Source: Tetrapyrgos nigripes
Taxonomy: Eukaryota; Basidiomycota; Agaricomycetes; Agaricales; Campanellaceae
Assembly (NCBI GenBank): GCA_013368315.1
Contig: JAACJM010000078.1
Coordinates: forward strand, 248,001-312,000
Direction of reading: 5' to 3'
Length of the DNA stretch: 64,000 bases
The notes beneath the pieces were generated by a model, which did no database searches, had not been told where the DNA came from, and saw only the letters and a program-made list of their open reading frames with translations. How positions within the stretch are numbered: the stretch's first letter is position 1; each line of letters starts with the position of its first letter. Positions 7,851 through 19,736 of the stretch are shown piece after piece. A program made the translations under genes and the position numbers.

Positions 7851-10515
7851 ACTATCCCAAACACATCCAGGCATGTTTGAAATGTGGTTTGAAGTGGGTG
7901 AAAGAAATAGTGAGGATTGAGGAATTTCAGTTTTCTGCTGAATATCCAATTTTTGTGATGGCTGGCGCAAGGAAGAAGGGCAAGGGGGATTGGATTGTGA
8001 TCTTTTCCTTTTGGTGGGAATATTGTTTTGCTCGACTGAGAATTTGATTTGAAGAGAAATGGGTAAGTGCTCGCCTTCAATATCGGGCACAGAAACAGTG
8101 TCAGCAGTGAGAAAATTCCATTGGACCAGAGTGTTGTGTTCAAGGGCGTCAAGACGCTGGTATTCGTGACACAAATCCAAAGACAATTTGGGAGTGTTCA
8201 AGTCCTGCAATTTGATCTCTTCTAGAAGGAACAGTCCAGATCTGTGTGTAGCTCGTGATGCAGAAACATAAGCAGCAGCTGGGCCATCTTTGAAAGACGC
8301 TAAGACAGGATCCATCGTTTGACCTTGTGCAAAATGTGCTGTGATAGTGGCTGAAGATTGGAGAGGGAGTTGTTTACGGAAACATTTTAATTTCCGAGGC
8401 ACTCCGTTTTCATCATTGATCGTGACTGTAAAGGTCGAAGACTGGGCCACTATGGGAAACCACTTGTCTGGTAAACCAGGTATTGATACTGAGCTATCAG
8501 GAAATTCTACCAATGCCGCAGTAGCATAAGTGAATCCAGATTGACATGTTTTCAGATCAATGTGTCTCAGAAACCCCATAGAACCATTGGTAACTCCTAA
8601 TTCTGTGCAGAGATTGAATGACTTCAGGATAACAGGCATTCCAATGTAACATTGAATAGATCCAGGGAGGATTTGGCTTTGTTGAGAAGAAAAATTCAGT
8701 TTGATGAGCTCTGCATGGATATGGAACCCGGGTTCTTGTGCATCCTTGGCTAAGAATTTCTGTTTTGGTTGATTAGCTGTAGACTTCGTTGAGATCTCCG
8801 TAGCTTCATCATAAGCAAAACACTCAATCAGAGAAGGACCAGAAGGTGCAGTACAGATAGCTTCAGTCTTGCATTGATTCAGAACTTGACGTTTCAAGTT
8901 AGTAGCCACAATGGCAGAAGCATCGTAGTGTTTCTTCTCGGAAAGTTGAAGACCTGAAAGATGATTCCAGCTTTTGATTCTTCTAGAATTGAAGAGATCC
9001 ACATCTTCCTGTGTACAATTTCTGCTCCTCAACCAAAGAACTGCCGCTCCGTATTCAGGATCCGATGACATACAGTTTTGTTCCATGAGAGTAATCACAG
9101 TGTCAAAGCGCTTCCAAGCCATTCGACCTATTCTCCGCTTGATTTCAGCTTGTGATTCTGACGATGGGTTTGAACAAATCGGTTTGCACAAGGGACTGCC
9201 ACCTACAGGCGGCAGTTGGTTGAAATCACCAGCAACAACAAGAAAAATACCGCCAAAATATTCATCATAATTTTCGGTTGCAAATCGCAAAGCAGCGTCT
9301 ATCTCAGCAAACAGTCCAGCATCCATCAAAGAAACCTCATCAATAAATAATAGGGCTACATCTTTCCATTCTTGTCTAAGTTGTTCACGCTTTTTAACAT
9401 TGATACAGACAGAGTAATCTTCCTCATTTTCACCCAGTTTCCGATTTCCTTTACCCTTTTCTTTTGACCTTATCTTGATACCCAATCCTTTGTGAATCGT
9501 CATTCCGTCAATTAAGGAAGCAGCACGACCTGTAGGTGCAAGATACCTGATACAATGATCTTTCCCATACATTTTCATTACCTCCTTGACCGAATTGACG
9601 ACATGTGTTTTGCCCGTGCCACCAGGGCCAGTGAGAAACATCCGTAAAGGGTCCTTTTGTAGTTCTCCGTCAGTTCTAAATATGTACCGCTGTAAAAATC
9701 GAAAAGCAATGATATAAAAAGCTTGAAATTGTTTTTGATTTAAGGTGTTTTTTTTGCGAAATCATGTGCAATACTTCGAAGGGAGACATGGCCGAATTGG
9801 GGGAATTTTCTGTGCCCTGAATAAGTTCGGTTTGCGGAGGAAGAGGAGGCAATTGAGATGGGTCATAGGTTCTAGCAGAATTGAAATCTGTGTTCAAATC
9901 AGAAGATGTATTTGCATTTGGCACGTATACTTGCGAGGAGGGGTCTGAAGCTGCATGTCTCAGAGAAGCTTTTGTGGATGCAGCACTCTTGTACGATGCA
10001 GTCCAAGCTTCGATGTTTTTCTTTCTAAGGGAAGGGAGAGCAGTATTCGTAGGTTGAATGTTGTCTGAATTGATGTCTAGACAGTAATTTGGAGCGGTCA
10101 GCCACTGACATAGTTGTAAATTTTTGATCAACGAGTTGTACTGTTGGTGGGCTTGTTTTGGATTGGTGCCACTTTGAACATCATTATCACTATCATCGAA
10201 CATGTGATGCATAGATTGAAATAGCTCCGTTCTTTTTTTGGTCTTCTCGTATTGTCTTCTCAACCTTTCAAAATCACGCTCATCTTCACACTCATAAATA
10301 GCTTCCCAGTTAACAATGATACGCAAAGCAAAAGGCGAAAGCTGATATGATTCAAATTCAGAATCAAGGGATGTCGTTAACAACGGCATATCTGGAGAAA
10401 AAGGTTTAAAGTGAGCGAGAGCAAATAACTTGTGCCCACTTGTGCCCACTTGTGCCCACTTGTGCCTTGGCGGGGAATTCCTTGTCCAATGATATTGGGA
10501 ACACGTTCTTTCCAT
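7764..10515 (-). pseudogene. Helitron PIF1-family helicase domain
   Basis: 10515-9676 is the linker between Rep and helicase. 9641-7761 (626 aa) begins with the Walker A motif 'MFLTGPGGTGKTHVV', then Walker B 'LLFIDEVSLMD', a motif III-like 'VVAGDFNQLPPVGG', 'PVILKSFNLCTELGVTNGS' and a late 'SATITAHFAQGQTMD' block, the order found in PIF1/RecD-like superfamily 1B helicases. In Helitrons it unwinds the transposed strand. The catalytic core is largely intact. The frame then runs into a cysteine-protease-like start ('WSCAYDTALTLF') before TGA 7763-7761. Walker A sits close to the frame change near 9660, so the N-terminal edge of the helicase is disturbed. Confidence 0.88.
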
Positions 10516-12526
10516 GGCTCCGAGGGGAAGTTGTTGGAAATCAGGACCAATTCATGAGTATCGGACATTGGATGGCTTGCAAGAAGTTTGAATCTATGGC
10601 GGACATTCAGCCTGTTTGTCTTCAAATCTCGTTTTCTCTCCATGACAAATGTCCTTGTAAAGTCATAGAAACTGATTTTTGAAAGGTTTTTGTCACAATG
10701 CCAATAGTTCAATACTTGATTGGTAGTTTTGATTGAACCATCATCATTCACTTGAATGCGGATCTTGGGAGCCAAATAATCGTCTGCGTTGTCTCAATTG
10801 TGCTCAACATCACTTTGGGAAGGTGTTGGAGAGTCAGGTAGGTAATTGGAATATTCTTTGGAGACAAATTCAATAAGTAAAGCACTTTGCAACGGAGTGG
10901 TAAGATGAGAAGGGATAGTATCATCCAAACCTTGGAGATATCTCACAGCTTGTTGAGCATGAATTCTCTGTTGACTGGTCAATTGAGACAGACACTTTTG
11001 CAATATACGCTTGGTGTCACCTAACGGAAAAGCTTTCGGATCTTTGGAGTGGAGTTTCTCAATAGATGCGATGGCTTTTGACAAAAGGGAAAACACGTCG
11101 CTAGTAGACAAAGGATTTTTCGTAATATAGTCCGTAATGTAAAACATGGCAGCCCTTGCAGCTTTGCCAGATAGTATACACTTGAGATCATGATTGTGTC
11201 GGGAAAAAACAAGCACAAGCGGGTTATGGAAATTGATGTTTGGATCTCGTATAGAGAGGTAAATTGAGTTTGTATCGGGTTCAAATCCACATCTTGAATT
11301 TAGTTCCATTGGATAACCAAATCTGCAGCCGGAACCCAGAGGTCTTCCTTTTGTACAAACGCCCTGACAATGATGTCACTGAACTTTTTCTCCAACTTTT
11401 TTGTGTTCATAATCAAAAATTTCCTGCCACTCATTCCAGACAGTAGGATTTGACAAGTCATTGATAGCAGGGGGAATGGGAGGTCTGTCAGAGTGAGGAT
11501 CTACATTTTTTTCTTCCTGATATTTGATATCCGGTAAGTGATGCCAAATGAGCTGATCAAAGAATAGACAAAATCTTCATTCAAAATCTGGGTCGATGTG
11601 CATTCTGGCATGAGTCTCAGCAGGATTCAAGCCTCCCACCAAGAAGATCTCAAAATGACCATGATATTCTCCACGCTCTGTCTGTTCAAGTGTACCATAA
11701 AAGGCTCTGATCTTTCCAAAAATTCCCCCATTTTCTGCTGAACATCAGTTATCAAAGTCCCATCCTAATAAGAATCTGAAAGCTGTTTCAAACGAGAATT
11801 GGAAAAAGTCTGCAGCAGCGACAGGATCGTTAGCAAGTCGACGAGCACGTTCATACCTTGAGACGAGTTTAGGAAACCTAGAATCTAACTCTACAGATGT
11901 ATCCCCAAAGATTACCTCGAAAATTGGACTGTGAACGGCACACGGATTGAATGTAAAAAAAGTTGTGGGAGGCCGAAATAACCAAAGTACGATCTGATTT
12001 CTTTTCTTGTATGAACCTTTGCTGACTGAGAGCCAGGTATTCTGGCGGCCACTGTGTTAACCTTCTGCAGCAATTGAAAGCCCAGTTTTTCTTGAGGTGT
12101 CAGTGTTTGAAGAAATCCTTCCTTTTCTATCCTCTTTGCCAGGTTTTCAAGTGATTTGGATGTAAGAGAGGCAAAGGAATTATTGACGAAGGTCAAATAC
12201 TGAGAGGATGTTGTCATATGTACACGAAGATGAGCTGTCCTACATTGCATAATGTTGAATATCACAAAAAGAAATGTGTAGTGATATCTGAAAGACCTAT
12301 GACAAAGATCAAGGTAGTAGTTGGCTTGTGTTTCGAAGGTAACATACAGTTTGCGTTCTCGGTTCTCAAATCCACCAATCCCCAAAGGAAAGAGGGTAGG
12401 AAACATATCGCAAACAAGATCGGGATTGTTGTACTCAGGCACAAAACTGTACGAATGATGGATGGCAAGGTCTGGAATGGAACAATCACGACTGGCTTGA
12501 ATGTTTCTCAATGCAGATGAAACCAT
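10377..12526 (-). pseudogene. Helitron Rep (HUH, two-tyrosine) domain
   Basis: Pieces 12526-11912, 11911-11310, 11309-10794 and 10775-10377 together make the Helitron-like N domain. Landmarks: 'MFPTLFPLGIGGFENRE' (start of domain), 'GLP.LFxTFNP' straddling a frameshift at the A7 run 11955-11961, the metal-binding HxH in 'EYHGHFE' (around 11675-11655), and the two catalytic tyrosines in 'YITDYITK' (around 11142-11119). In active elements these nick and join DNA during rolling-circle transfer. A TGA at 10796-10794 interrupts the frame, which resumes at once. Segment 11911-11310 is readable only with several frame changes and stops. Confidence 0.8.
10428..10466. repeat. 10-bp tandem repeat that changes the reading frame
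   Basis: 3.9 copies of ACTTGTGCCC in direct tandem. On the minus strand it lies inside the Helitron gene just after '..RVPNIIGQGIPR', where the frame of 10775-10377 must hand over to the frame of 10515-9676 ('FALAHFKPFSPDMP'). Since 10 is not a multiple of 3, each unit shifts the frame by one; two or five copies, but not four, would keep both sides in register. Confidence 0.85.
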
Positions 12527-12541
12527 GGACCGCGCTGGAAA

Positions 12542-14398
12542 TTAAGTGCAATCAGGATCATGTACTCCGAGATGTTCTAAGATGGCTTGTCTATGTTCTG
12601 AAAATGGCTCACCGTTGATGTCCTGGTCGGCATCGGATTCTAAAAATTGAGCGCTAGGATGCTCAGAAAAAGACGAGGATTGTTGATCAAACACTGACGT
12701 AGCACTAGTTTCCCGGTCATACACAATACGCTGTTCAAGGCCTGGTATAATGTCATTTTCTGGATACATGTTCAAGATTTCGGTAGAAGGTAGGGAGAAG
12801 TTTTTATACAAACGATTATGTCGGAACAGATAGTGCAGCAATCTTGATACAACTGATTTTCGGACGTACAACTGCTTGATTTGCCGTAACTCTTGCAATG
12901 TCAATTTCTTTGGTCCAACAAAAACAACACTTATCATACCATTCAGATCATCTGGTGAGCGGGGTAAAACTCTAGCGGTAGACACAGTATTTAGCTCAAA
13001 AGCAGATGTGTTCCCATGGAGAACACGGGGCTGGTCTTCGTCCAGAGAGCCATACAGACGTATAACAAGAACGGTGGTATGATAAAGTGCGCAGACCATT
13101 TCTTCAGCCCAAGTAATATTGAGTTCAAGAAGATCCGAAGGTAACACGCCTCTGTAGAACTCGTTTGCAAGTGATAGAGGTGGCAAGCTGTTTTTGCAGA
13201 GACAGGAATAACAACGCTTGCAGATATACACAGCTGGCTTATTATCGGTGTCAACAAAGCCCTTTTTCTCGAAAAAACAACCATTTAAACATGGGTGGAG
13301 GTATTGGAAGTGATCAGCGGGGGCATGAGTCAATATAAAAGGATCAGTACATTTCAATAACTCAACGGAAGGTATAGCACTAACAGCAATGGTTTCACCA
13401 CTGTGATCAGTATCTTCACACGCACAGACTGCACAAATATTTGGAGGGACATAAACAGATTTGCGACGGTAGCTGGCTAAACAACTTATCTGTGTAGAAA
13501 CCGGGACAAACTCGGGCCATCGTTCTCTCTCCTCCAGAAACCGCGGCCGATACAAATCAATCTGATCAAAAACTAGGCATTCGGAGGATTGTTTCTTACA
13601 TGCATAAACTTCAGATTCCGTGAAAATAACATTGACGACAGCGCCAAATACACCAGTCAAAATTTCCCGAACCACAGACACACGATCTTCACCTTCAAAT
13701 GTAGAAACACATCTTTCCGGCCTATAGAATAGGAAAAGTTGAGCGAGATCCTCGTTGGACAAAGTGAATAACATTTTCAATCGAGCAACGAAGAAATGAG
13801 AAAGTACAACAGAAATTGAGCTAGACTTTCCTTGGAAACCTACAGTCTGAATACAATATTCAACAGTAGCTTGATTTTTGATTATAGTGGCCACTGGAAT
13901 AGATATAGCAAGTTCAGCGAGGAATTTTGGTGATTGTGAGTCAAAGCAACGGACAACGACATCCACTGCGGCGGGCGTTGACAGCCAATGTTTGAAGCCT
14001 TTAACAGCACTGGGTTTAACCATCAAATATAAAATCTTTTCGCCGAGCAGATGACAAAAGCCCTCACCAAGTTCACGTTCCATTGTTTGATACTTCAATT
14101 GATACTGATACACAGAAGGAGAAACAGTGGACGAGTTTTCAGCAAAAGCGAGCTTTTCAGCAAGGATATCGGCAATGGAACGGGCTCTCAACGCTTGGGA
14201 TTGCTTAGCGGGTGCATTACAGTCAACACGCTGATGAAGATGTAGAAGATCCACAACGGACAAACGTTGTAAAGTCTCAGACAAAGATGGAACGAGGAAC
14301 AATGGACAGGCATTGGCAGCGACACTGAGACAATGGGGAAGAGTCATGGCCGTAACGTGAAGAAGGCGACGGAACACGATAGAAGGAAATGACCTCAT
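12542..14398 (-). pseudogene. Helitron protein, N-terminal domain
   Basis: 618 aa open from ATG 14398 to TAA 12544-12542. After the stop the same frame continues in 12526-11912, so the stop is a nonsense change inside one large gene. Residues ~370-430 hold Cys pairs ('CAVCACEDTDHS', 'CKRCYSCLCKNSLPP') that look like a zinc-binding region. Residues ~430-560 ('PLSLANEFYRGVLPSDL', 'LTWAEE'-like 'ITWAEEMVCALYHTTVLVIR', then 'LTLQELRQIKQLYVRKS') resemble the DUF6570-type region that precedes the Rep domain in basidiomycete Helitrons. The role of this domain is not known; by position it may bind DNA. Family placement rests on order and pattern from memory. Confidence 0.7.
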
Positions 14399-14524
14399 TG
14401 CGGAAATCGCCGTTTCAAAAATTCAAACCCCCCTTGCCAGGACCGGCTGATCGGTCGGTGGAACATGTCCCTCCTCCTGTCCCTTCGGTCCGGAGTCGGG
14501 GATACCCGTGCAGCGCACTAGTCT

Positions 14525-14618
14525 CACCCAGGCGGAGATTGACCGTGATTGATTGCTATCTTTTCGTCAGTCACCCAGGCGGATATTGACCGTGAGTGAT
14601 TGCTATCTTTTCGTCAGT
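14525..14618 (+). repeat. Two tandem copies of a 47-bp unit upstream of a secreted-protein gene
   Basis: Unit beginning CACCCAGGCGGA and ending TTTTCGTCAGT, at 14525-14571 and 14572-14618, with two differences. It lies ~240 bp upstream of the start at 14857 and ~140 bp upstream of the TATA box, so it could be a duplicated upstream control element or a remnant at the Helitron border. Confidence 0.85.
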
Positions 14619-14758
14619 CTTGTACTGACGGGTCGGCCATCTGTCACCGTCTCCAGTCATCGGCGAACGCAAACCGTCTGTCATCAACCTCGAGCCATTC
14701 ATTCTTCCAGGCCTTATGGAGCGTACTGGCGACTATATTCATCATCGTCGGCATCACG

Positions 14759-14765
14759 TATAAAA
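14759..14765 (+). promoter_or_regulatory. TATA box of the Kre9-like gene
   Basis: TATAAAA, 92 bases before the ATG at 14857, followed by a pyrimidine-rich leader (TCTTTTTCGTCTCGTCTC), typical of strongly expressed fungal genes. Confidence 0.65.
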
Positions 14766-14856
14766 GCTAGACAAGAAACGCACCAGACAGACAAGCGATC
14801 TCTTTTTCGTCTCGTCTCCTAGCTTTCTTTTTACCTTCTCAGCGACACTTATCAAG

Positions 14857-15437
14857 ATGTTCAGCTTCAACAAACTCACTGTATTTGCCACTGCCCTCGC
14901 TGCCTCTTCTGTGGTTTTGGCTACCCCTGCCAGTGTCAAGAAGAGAGCAGCATTGGATGTTTTTGTCCCGCCCATCACGTCTCCAGTTGCAGGAGATGTT
15001 TGGGTCGTTGGTCAACAGAAGAACGTTACTTGGTAAGCGTCATCCTGCGCACTGCTACGACGATTATGATGTTGATGATAATATCTAAGGGATACTTCCA
15101 ATGCTCCAGCCCACATCACGAACCCCATCGGCCAGATTTTGCTGGCCAAGGGTGGTCCGATCACCGGTGGTAAGCTTTTACTCGTCTCAAATATGTTACA
15201 AGCAGACTGACCACCGTAAATCTTCTCTGCAGATGTGCTCGCAGATGGCTTCGATATCCTTATCGGTTCAATCGAAGTGACCGTTCCAGACGTCGTCGAT
15301 GGTGATGACTACGCCATCATCTGTGAGTTTTATATGCTGTCTTTGTACTGTGGATCCATTTCACTCAGATGTGTGTATTAGTGTTGGGAGACGCTAGCAA
15401 TTACAGCCCAGAATTTACTATCACTCACTCGGCCTAA
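14857..15437 (+). CDS. Secreted Kre9/KNH-like protein (Ser-Thr-rich GPI-anchored family)
   Basis: Four exons (14857-15032, 15090-15169, 15233-15322, 15382-15437) with GT..AG introns of 57-63 bp join to 133 aa ending in TAA. Residues 1-22 (MFSFNKLTVFATALAASSVV) are a signal peptide; a KKR site at 28-30 may be a Kex2-type cleavage point. The mature part has the family signature 'ITSPVAGDVWVVGQQKNVTW' followed by 'FDILIGSIEVTVPDVVDGDDY', the pattern of the Kre9/Knh1 N-terminal domain (Pfam PF10342), an immunoglobulin-like fold in cell-wall proteins. Yeast Kre9 is needed for beta-1,6-glucan; basidiomycete members are mostly uncharacterised. No Ser/Thr-rich tail or GPI signal follows, so this is a short secreted form. 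Its start is fixed by the TATA box and signal peptide. Confidence 0.88.
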
Positions 15438-15589
15438 AGACAGTATAGCAGTGGCAAGAGCTGTATATCAAATGGTGTTTATGGACAATGGATATCACTA
15501 TCTCCAAAAATTCGTACGAATTATGAAATGAAAATTGATTGTTAAGAAAGGCTCCTACATCCTACTACCGCCCAATCAGCAGCCTTCAA

Positions 15590-18504
15590 TCATAATAACT
15601 TCTCAGGATAACAACTCCCACTATGAAATGAATATGTCTCCGAGTCCGAGTCCGAGTCCACTTCTGAGTCCAAATCCTGGTCGGAATCTGAACATGTAGA
15701 GCCTGAGGAATCGGGCATTACGAGGAAGAAGGCCTTTCGAGACAATGATCCTCGTGCAAGTTCCTCGAAACGAAGAACCTCAGGCCCGGTATCAGCATCA
15801 CCAGCGATGTCGGGAGAACCGGAAAGAAGGGGTTCGAATCGGAAATATCTGAGAGTGGAGACCCCTCCGCTCATACGGGACTCCGAAAAGTCACAGATCC
15901 TTTCCATCAACGCATGGTCGAGGAATGAACTGGTTCTGAAGTCGATATCGGTAAGCTTGGGGAGATTACCGTCATTTTGACCCGGGGCAGGCCAAGTCAG
16001 ATACGAGAAAATGGCCGCTGCGACCTCCGTCTCGACTTCTGGATCGCCATACTCGCAAAACGTAAGATACGTCAAATCAGGAGTGAGATACGAAAGGGCC
16101 ATGAGATCCTCCAAACTAATCTGTATCTCGTCCAAGAAAAGGAGTGTTTCATTATCTCCTCAAAGCCAGTGGATGACCAAATGCCCAGTGGACCGGGACA
16201 GGATCCAAACTGCGATATCTCGAGCGAGGTAAGGTTGGGAAGAGAGAGTCGAGAGAATAAGGTCAAAGTGACCGTAGAGCCGAAGTACATGTAAGGTCTA
16301 TGACCAAGTGGGTGATAGACGACAAATGGACGATGTGTTTGTCCAAGTCACCACTCGGCTCTTGAGCAATTCCTTGGTAATTCCGAAGGAAAAGACGCTA
16401 TGTCGGAAAAAGTGCAATTGTCTGATCAGGCCTGACCGCGTGATCAGGTTGCCCGGGTAAGTGGTCATGTCGAATCAGGGCTCGTCAGACCGAATCACCT
16501 CTGATAGGGCCAAGGTTTGCAACTGGTCAGGATGGAAAGGAAGGTCAAATTCATCTAATACCAGTACAAAATTACAAATGCAATGATAGACCATGCCATG
16601 ATGTATATATGTACGCAACCATCAATCATCGAAGTCCTCTACAATATTTCGTTCGCCAAGACTGCCCAATTCAATTCGTCCGGAGTGACCTTGGTGGTTT
16701 TGCAAACAATGTCGGTATCCTTTCGGTTGAGGAAGTAGCTTTCACAAATCCTCTGTTTCCTTGAGATTGGTAGAGTTCTGAAGAGGAGATTTGTTGTAGG
16801 GGTAAATCCCAAACTGCCTTCCAAAATTGTGCCTTCCAAAATTGGGAAAGCATCGAAGAAGGAACAAATGTTTACCTAAAGGAGAGCTGAGACCGCACGA
16901 ATGGAAATCAAAGAGAAGCGTTCCGAGTATCCAAACAGAAGGTTCCATGCAAAGAGTAGGCCGTAATCGGTATATGCAACTGAGGAGAGGCCTGGCAGTC
17001 TGGATCAGGTATTGGACGCAACGGGAGAGCTCAGTCTAACAAAAATGGAAGGTCCCCGTGAGCTCTACGCAATCAAAATTGTTAAGATGACGTAGCTTTT
17101 GCCCAGATGTCAAGTACCAAACAACTAATTGTTTACTTATGCGCTAAGTGCAGGTTGCTCCATTATCCTATATATTCATTAGTGTAGACCCTTCATTACC
17201 ATTCAATACTAGTAATCCTTATATATACGCATGTACTCTTAATTCTAATACGACCGGTGCTAATTGAAGTCGATACCGGTGAACGCGGTACGCGTAGAGG
17301 GGAAGTGGGTGAATTGCTTTTGGATATTGCTCTGCCATCCACTGATCAGGCCTTCTCAGTTTGGTCATCCTGATCAGTATGATCATGCTTATCAGGACTT
17401 TTTTGTCCTTATCCCTCTGACCACGGGTGTTTCGCTGATGGATTCATCAGGCCACATCAGCCCAGGTAAGGCCTGATTTGGCAATTGCATTTTTTCTGAC
17501 ATAAAGACTGTTAAACTGACCCAAAATGAGGAGATCTTTGTCATGGAATTGCTCAACTACCTCAAGTGAAGTAATCAGGGTCCACGAGTAACTTCTGGGG
17601 GGATCTTCCAAGTGGTTGCGTAGGCCAGGGTATGGAAATACTGTAGCAGGTGATGGAGAAATCGTGTAGGGCAGGAGGTGATGGACTTTCAGAAGGAACG
17701 AACATAGCATGAGAATCTGAGATATACATCCCATCGCACTCATCAATGCATAGATGAAGGCTTTGAAGAAGTGGAAATAGAGATTGTTGGCCGATGAAGC
17801 GATAAAGCCATGAAATGCCTTTGATAGGACATTTGTTTTGGGGTCAATCAGTATATCTGTGGATGACCATCAGTTTGAATGGTTGAATAGGTCATAGAGA
17901 AGTTCGAGATTCAGTTTGCTCATGTCATGCCATTCTGTAGAGTTGCAAGAGAAGAGGATATGAAGTGGTGCATCTCGTGAAAGAGTCAAGACACAAGCTT
18001 GAGTGAGTCTGGCTGCTCTATGATCAATGGGGTTTTTGGCAAGGGGATTCGCAACCCCCGAAACATGGATATAGGACCACAGTGAGGGACTGGTGTCTGC
18101 TACTTCCTTCTACAAGGCACAAACGGAAGAGATTATGTCAGCAGGATGATCGCGGATGAGTGGGAGATCCTTGACTTCTTCCCGACAATAGTGTTCAAAT
18201 ACTTCTGCGAGCATGTCCTTGGAAAGCCTACTGACCGGTGCTAGCAAGGCTTCACCCATTTTTAGCTGAAAAACAGCATTTCTTCTCATCTCCTTCAAGC
18301 TGTCCAGCATTTTTTCAACTCTTTCAATTTCCAGGGTGAGCAGAGCCATGTCCTGGGCGATGACAGTAAATTTGGTTCTTTTTCCGTCAACATCTTCAGG
18401 ATGGTAACCAACGCATACCCGAGATCGAGTTCAATGGTGTCATATGTATTGGTGCAAAGTTGTGATTTGCATATGCTGCACACAACGTCGAAGTCGTTCT
18501 GCAT
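15590..18504 (-). pseudogene. F-box protein gene, decayed
   Basis: Minus-strand fragments in the order of a basidiomycete F-box protein. 18504-18295 is the N-terminus. 18349-18110 holds the coiled coil and F-box ('LEIERVEKMLDSLKEMRRNA', 'APVSRLSKDMLAEVFEHYC'). 17746-17447 and 16948-16639 are middle parts. 16290-15590 carries the leucine-rich C-terminal part ('LSLPNLTSLEISQF', 'LPKLTDIDFRTSSFLDHALM') and an acidic Ser/Asp tail. Such proteins join a target to an SCF ubiquitin ligase through the F-box. Frames shift repeatedly, e.g. near 16130 between 'KHSFSW' and 'DEIQISLEDLMALSY'. Some gaps could be introns, but 17040-17440 looks like inserted DNA rich in TGATCAGG words. The C-terminal 181 aa (16135-15590) is still open. 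Confidence 0.6.
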
Positions 18505-19736
18505 GTTCTTGTGTCAGAACCATGAGCTATGAAATTATTCAACAGACATTTAGCAGATGTCCGACTTGCGGGACTGCAGTTTCATCCATTCCCAGAGAAC
18601 AATTCAAGGGGATATGATGAGAGTTGCAAAAGAAGAATGTTACTGTGTGGCTGTGTTGTCCCGTCTCTTTCGTTACGAGGCTTCTTCACAGTGGGGTGTG
18701 GAGCATATTTACCAGCCATTTTTGTGCACTCTTAAATGACGGATAGTTCACATGATTTTGGGTGAGATAAAATTGATTGTATTAGCTGCCAAAAAAACTT
18801 GAAAGACGTTTGGATGAGGAATCCACTGACCCTGTGATCCCTAATAACTGAAACTGACACTGGCGTTGCTGCTGTGCCCACTGATTGAGTGAGTACATAT
18901 GAATCCCTGGTCATTCTCACTTAGGAGGCTTTGTGTGCCCACATATCTCTCTTGTCTCACAATTTCAGTACTTCTCATTTCCTCTTCCGACTGCTGCAAG
19001 CCCCAGATTTATTTCAATCATGCCACTAATACTACAACAACATGAGCTCATGACCGAGACCAACAATGATAATATCTTTTTGGTTACTGGAGCCAATTGT
19101 AGAATCGGTGCATTGTTCGTCTGCCTCTCCTGCCAGTGTCAAATAGAAACAATACTTCTTTGAAGTGACTTCAGCACCTACCCTCAAAATCTAAACCATA
19201 CTGAACTTGACCAGTGGTCCCACCCAAGTCTCCTCTGGGCTATGCCAGCACTTTCAGCTCAGGTTTTGTTAGTGAATGACAATGTGGGGTTCAGTTAGTA
19301 GGTTTCATCAGCACATGGTCAGGGAGGAGGAAGGAGGAGTTTATTACCTGGGCTAGGATCACGATACGCCTGAGGTCTGGGAGGCATCCTGATGTACTAC
19401 ATATGTGAAAAGTTTTTTGTATTGGAAAAATCTAGTCCCTAAAAGCCCTCGGTTTATCAACAGACTGCTAACACATCATTTCAATGATCGCTGTTACTGT
19501 CTGTCTAGAGAGACTAGATAGTGCGATGGCCCAGGCCAGAAGCTAAAAGGATGCAAAATAAACATTGACAAATAACCCCTGTTGAAGTATTTACAGAAGA
19601 TAAACAAGTCACACAGGCAGTCCATCTTTTATATTTTATATATCAAGAAAATTGAAGGGTGCAGAAACTGTAGTTCGGACTAGACACAGAAGAGAAACAA
19701 TGTATACTGTATGATTTTGAGTAAGTGTCCAGTACA
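18505..19736. other. Mostly non-coding stretch with decayed fragments
   Basis: No intact gene. The only recognisable coding piece is the NAD-binding fragment listed at 19020-19111. The rest is AT-rich, with short frames below 80 codons that show no family pattern. 19430-19736 leads into the chromovirus LTR. Confidence 0.4.
19020..19111 (+). pseudogene. N-terminal fragment of a Rossmann-type NAD(P)-binding protein
   Basis: A plus-strand frame reads 'MTETNNDNIFLVTGANCRIG', which resembles the beta-alpha start of an NmrA/SDR-type protein (LVTGAxGxxG), with Cys in place of the usual middle Gly. The pattern is lost within a few residues, so only the first ~35 residues remain. It could be chance; the match is short. 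Confidence 0.3.

Larger units (their letters stand above)
7002..14450 (-). mobile_element. Helitron (rolling-circle transposon), decayed
   Basis: Minus-strand remains of one long Helitron gene: N-terminal domain, HUH Rep with two tyrosines, PIF1-family helicase, and a C-terminal cysteine-protease-like domain. The likely 5' end is TC at 14450-14449 with A before it (minus strand), 52 bases above the first ATG. The 3' end is unclear: either near 7000-6960 or, if mariner inserted within it, at the hairpin/CTAG near 5086. At least three in-frame stops (12542, 10794, 7761), a homopolymer frameshift near 11955-11961 and a repeat-caused shift at 10428-10466 show that it is inactive. Confidence 0.85.

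Noticed and set aside
15832..15842. GGTTCGAATC, like a tRNA T-loop
   Set aside because: No acceptor or anticodon arms around it; it lies in the C-terminal part of the F-box relic.
19110..19300. Second copy of the Kre9-like gene
   Set aside because: Shares CCTGCCAGTGTCAA with exon 1 but the encoded similarity fades at once; too short to call.
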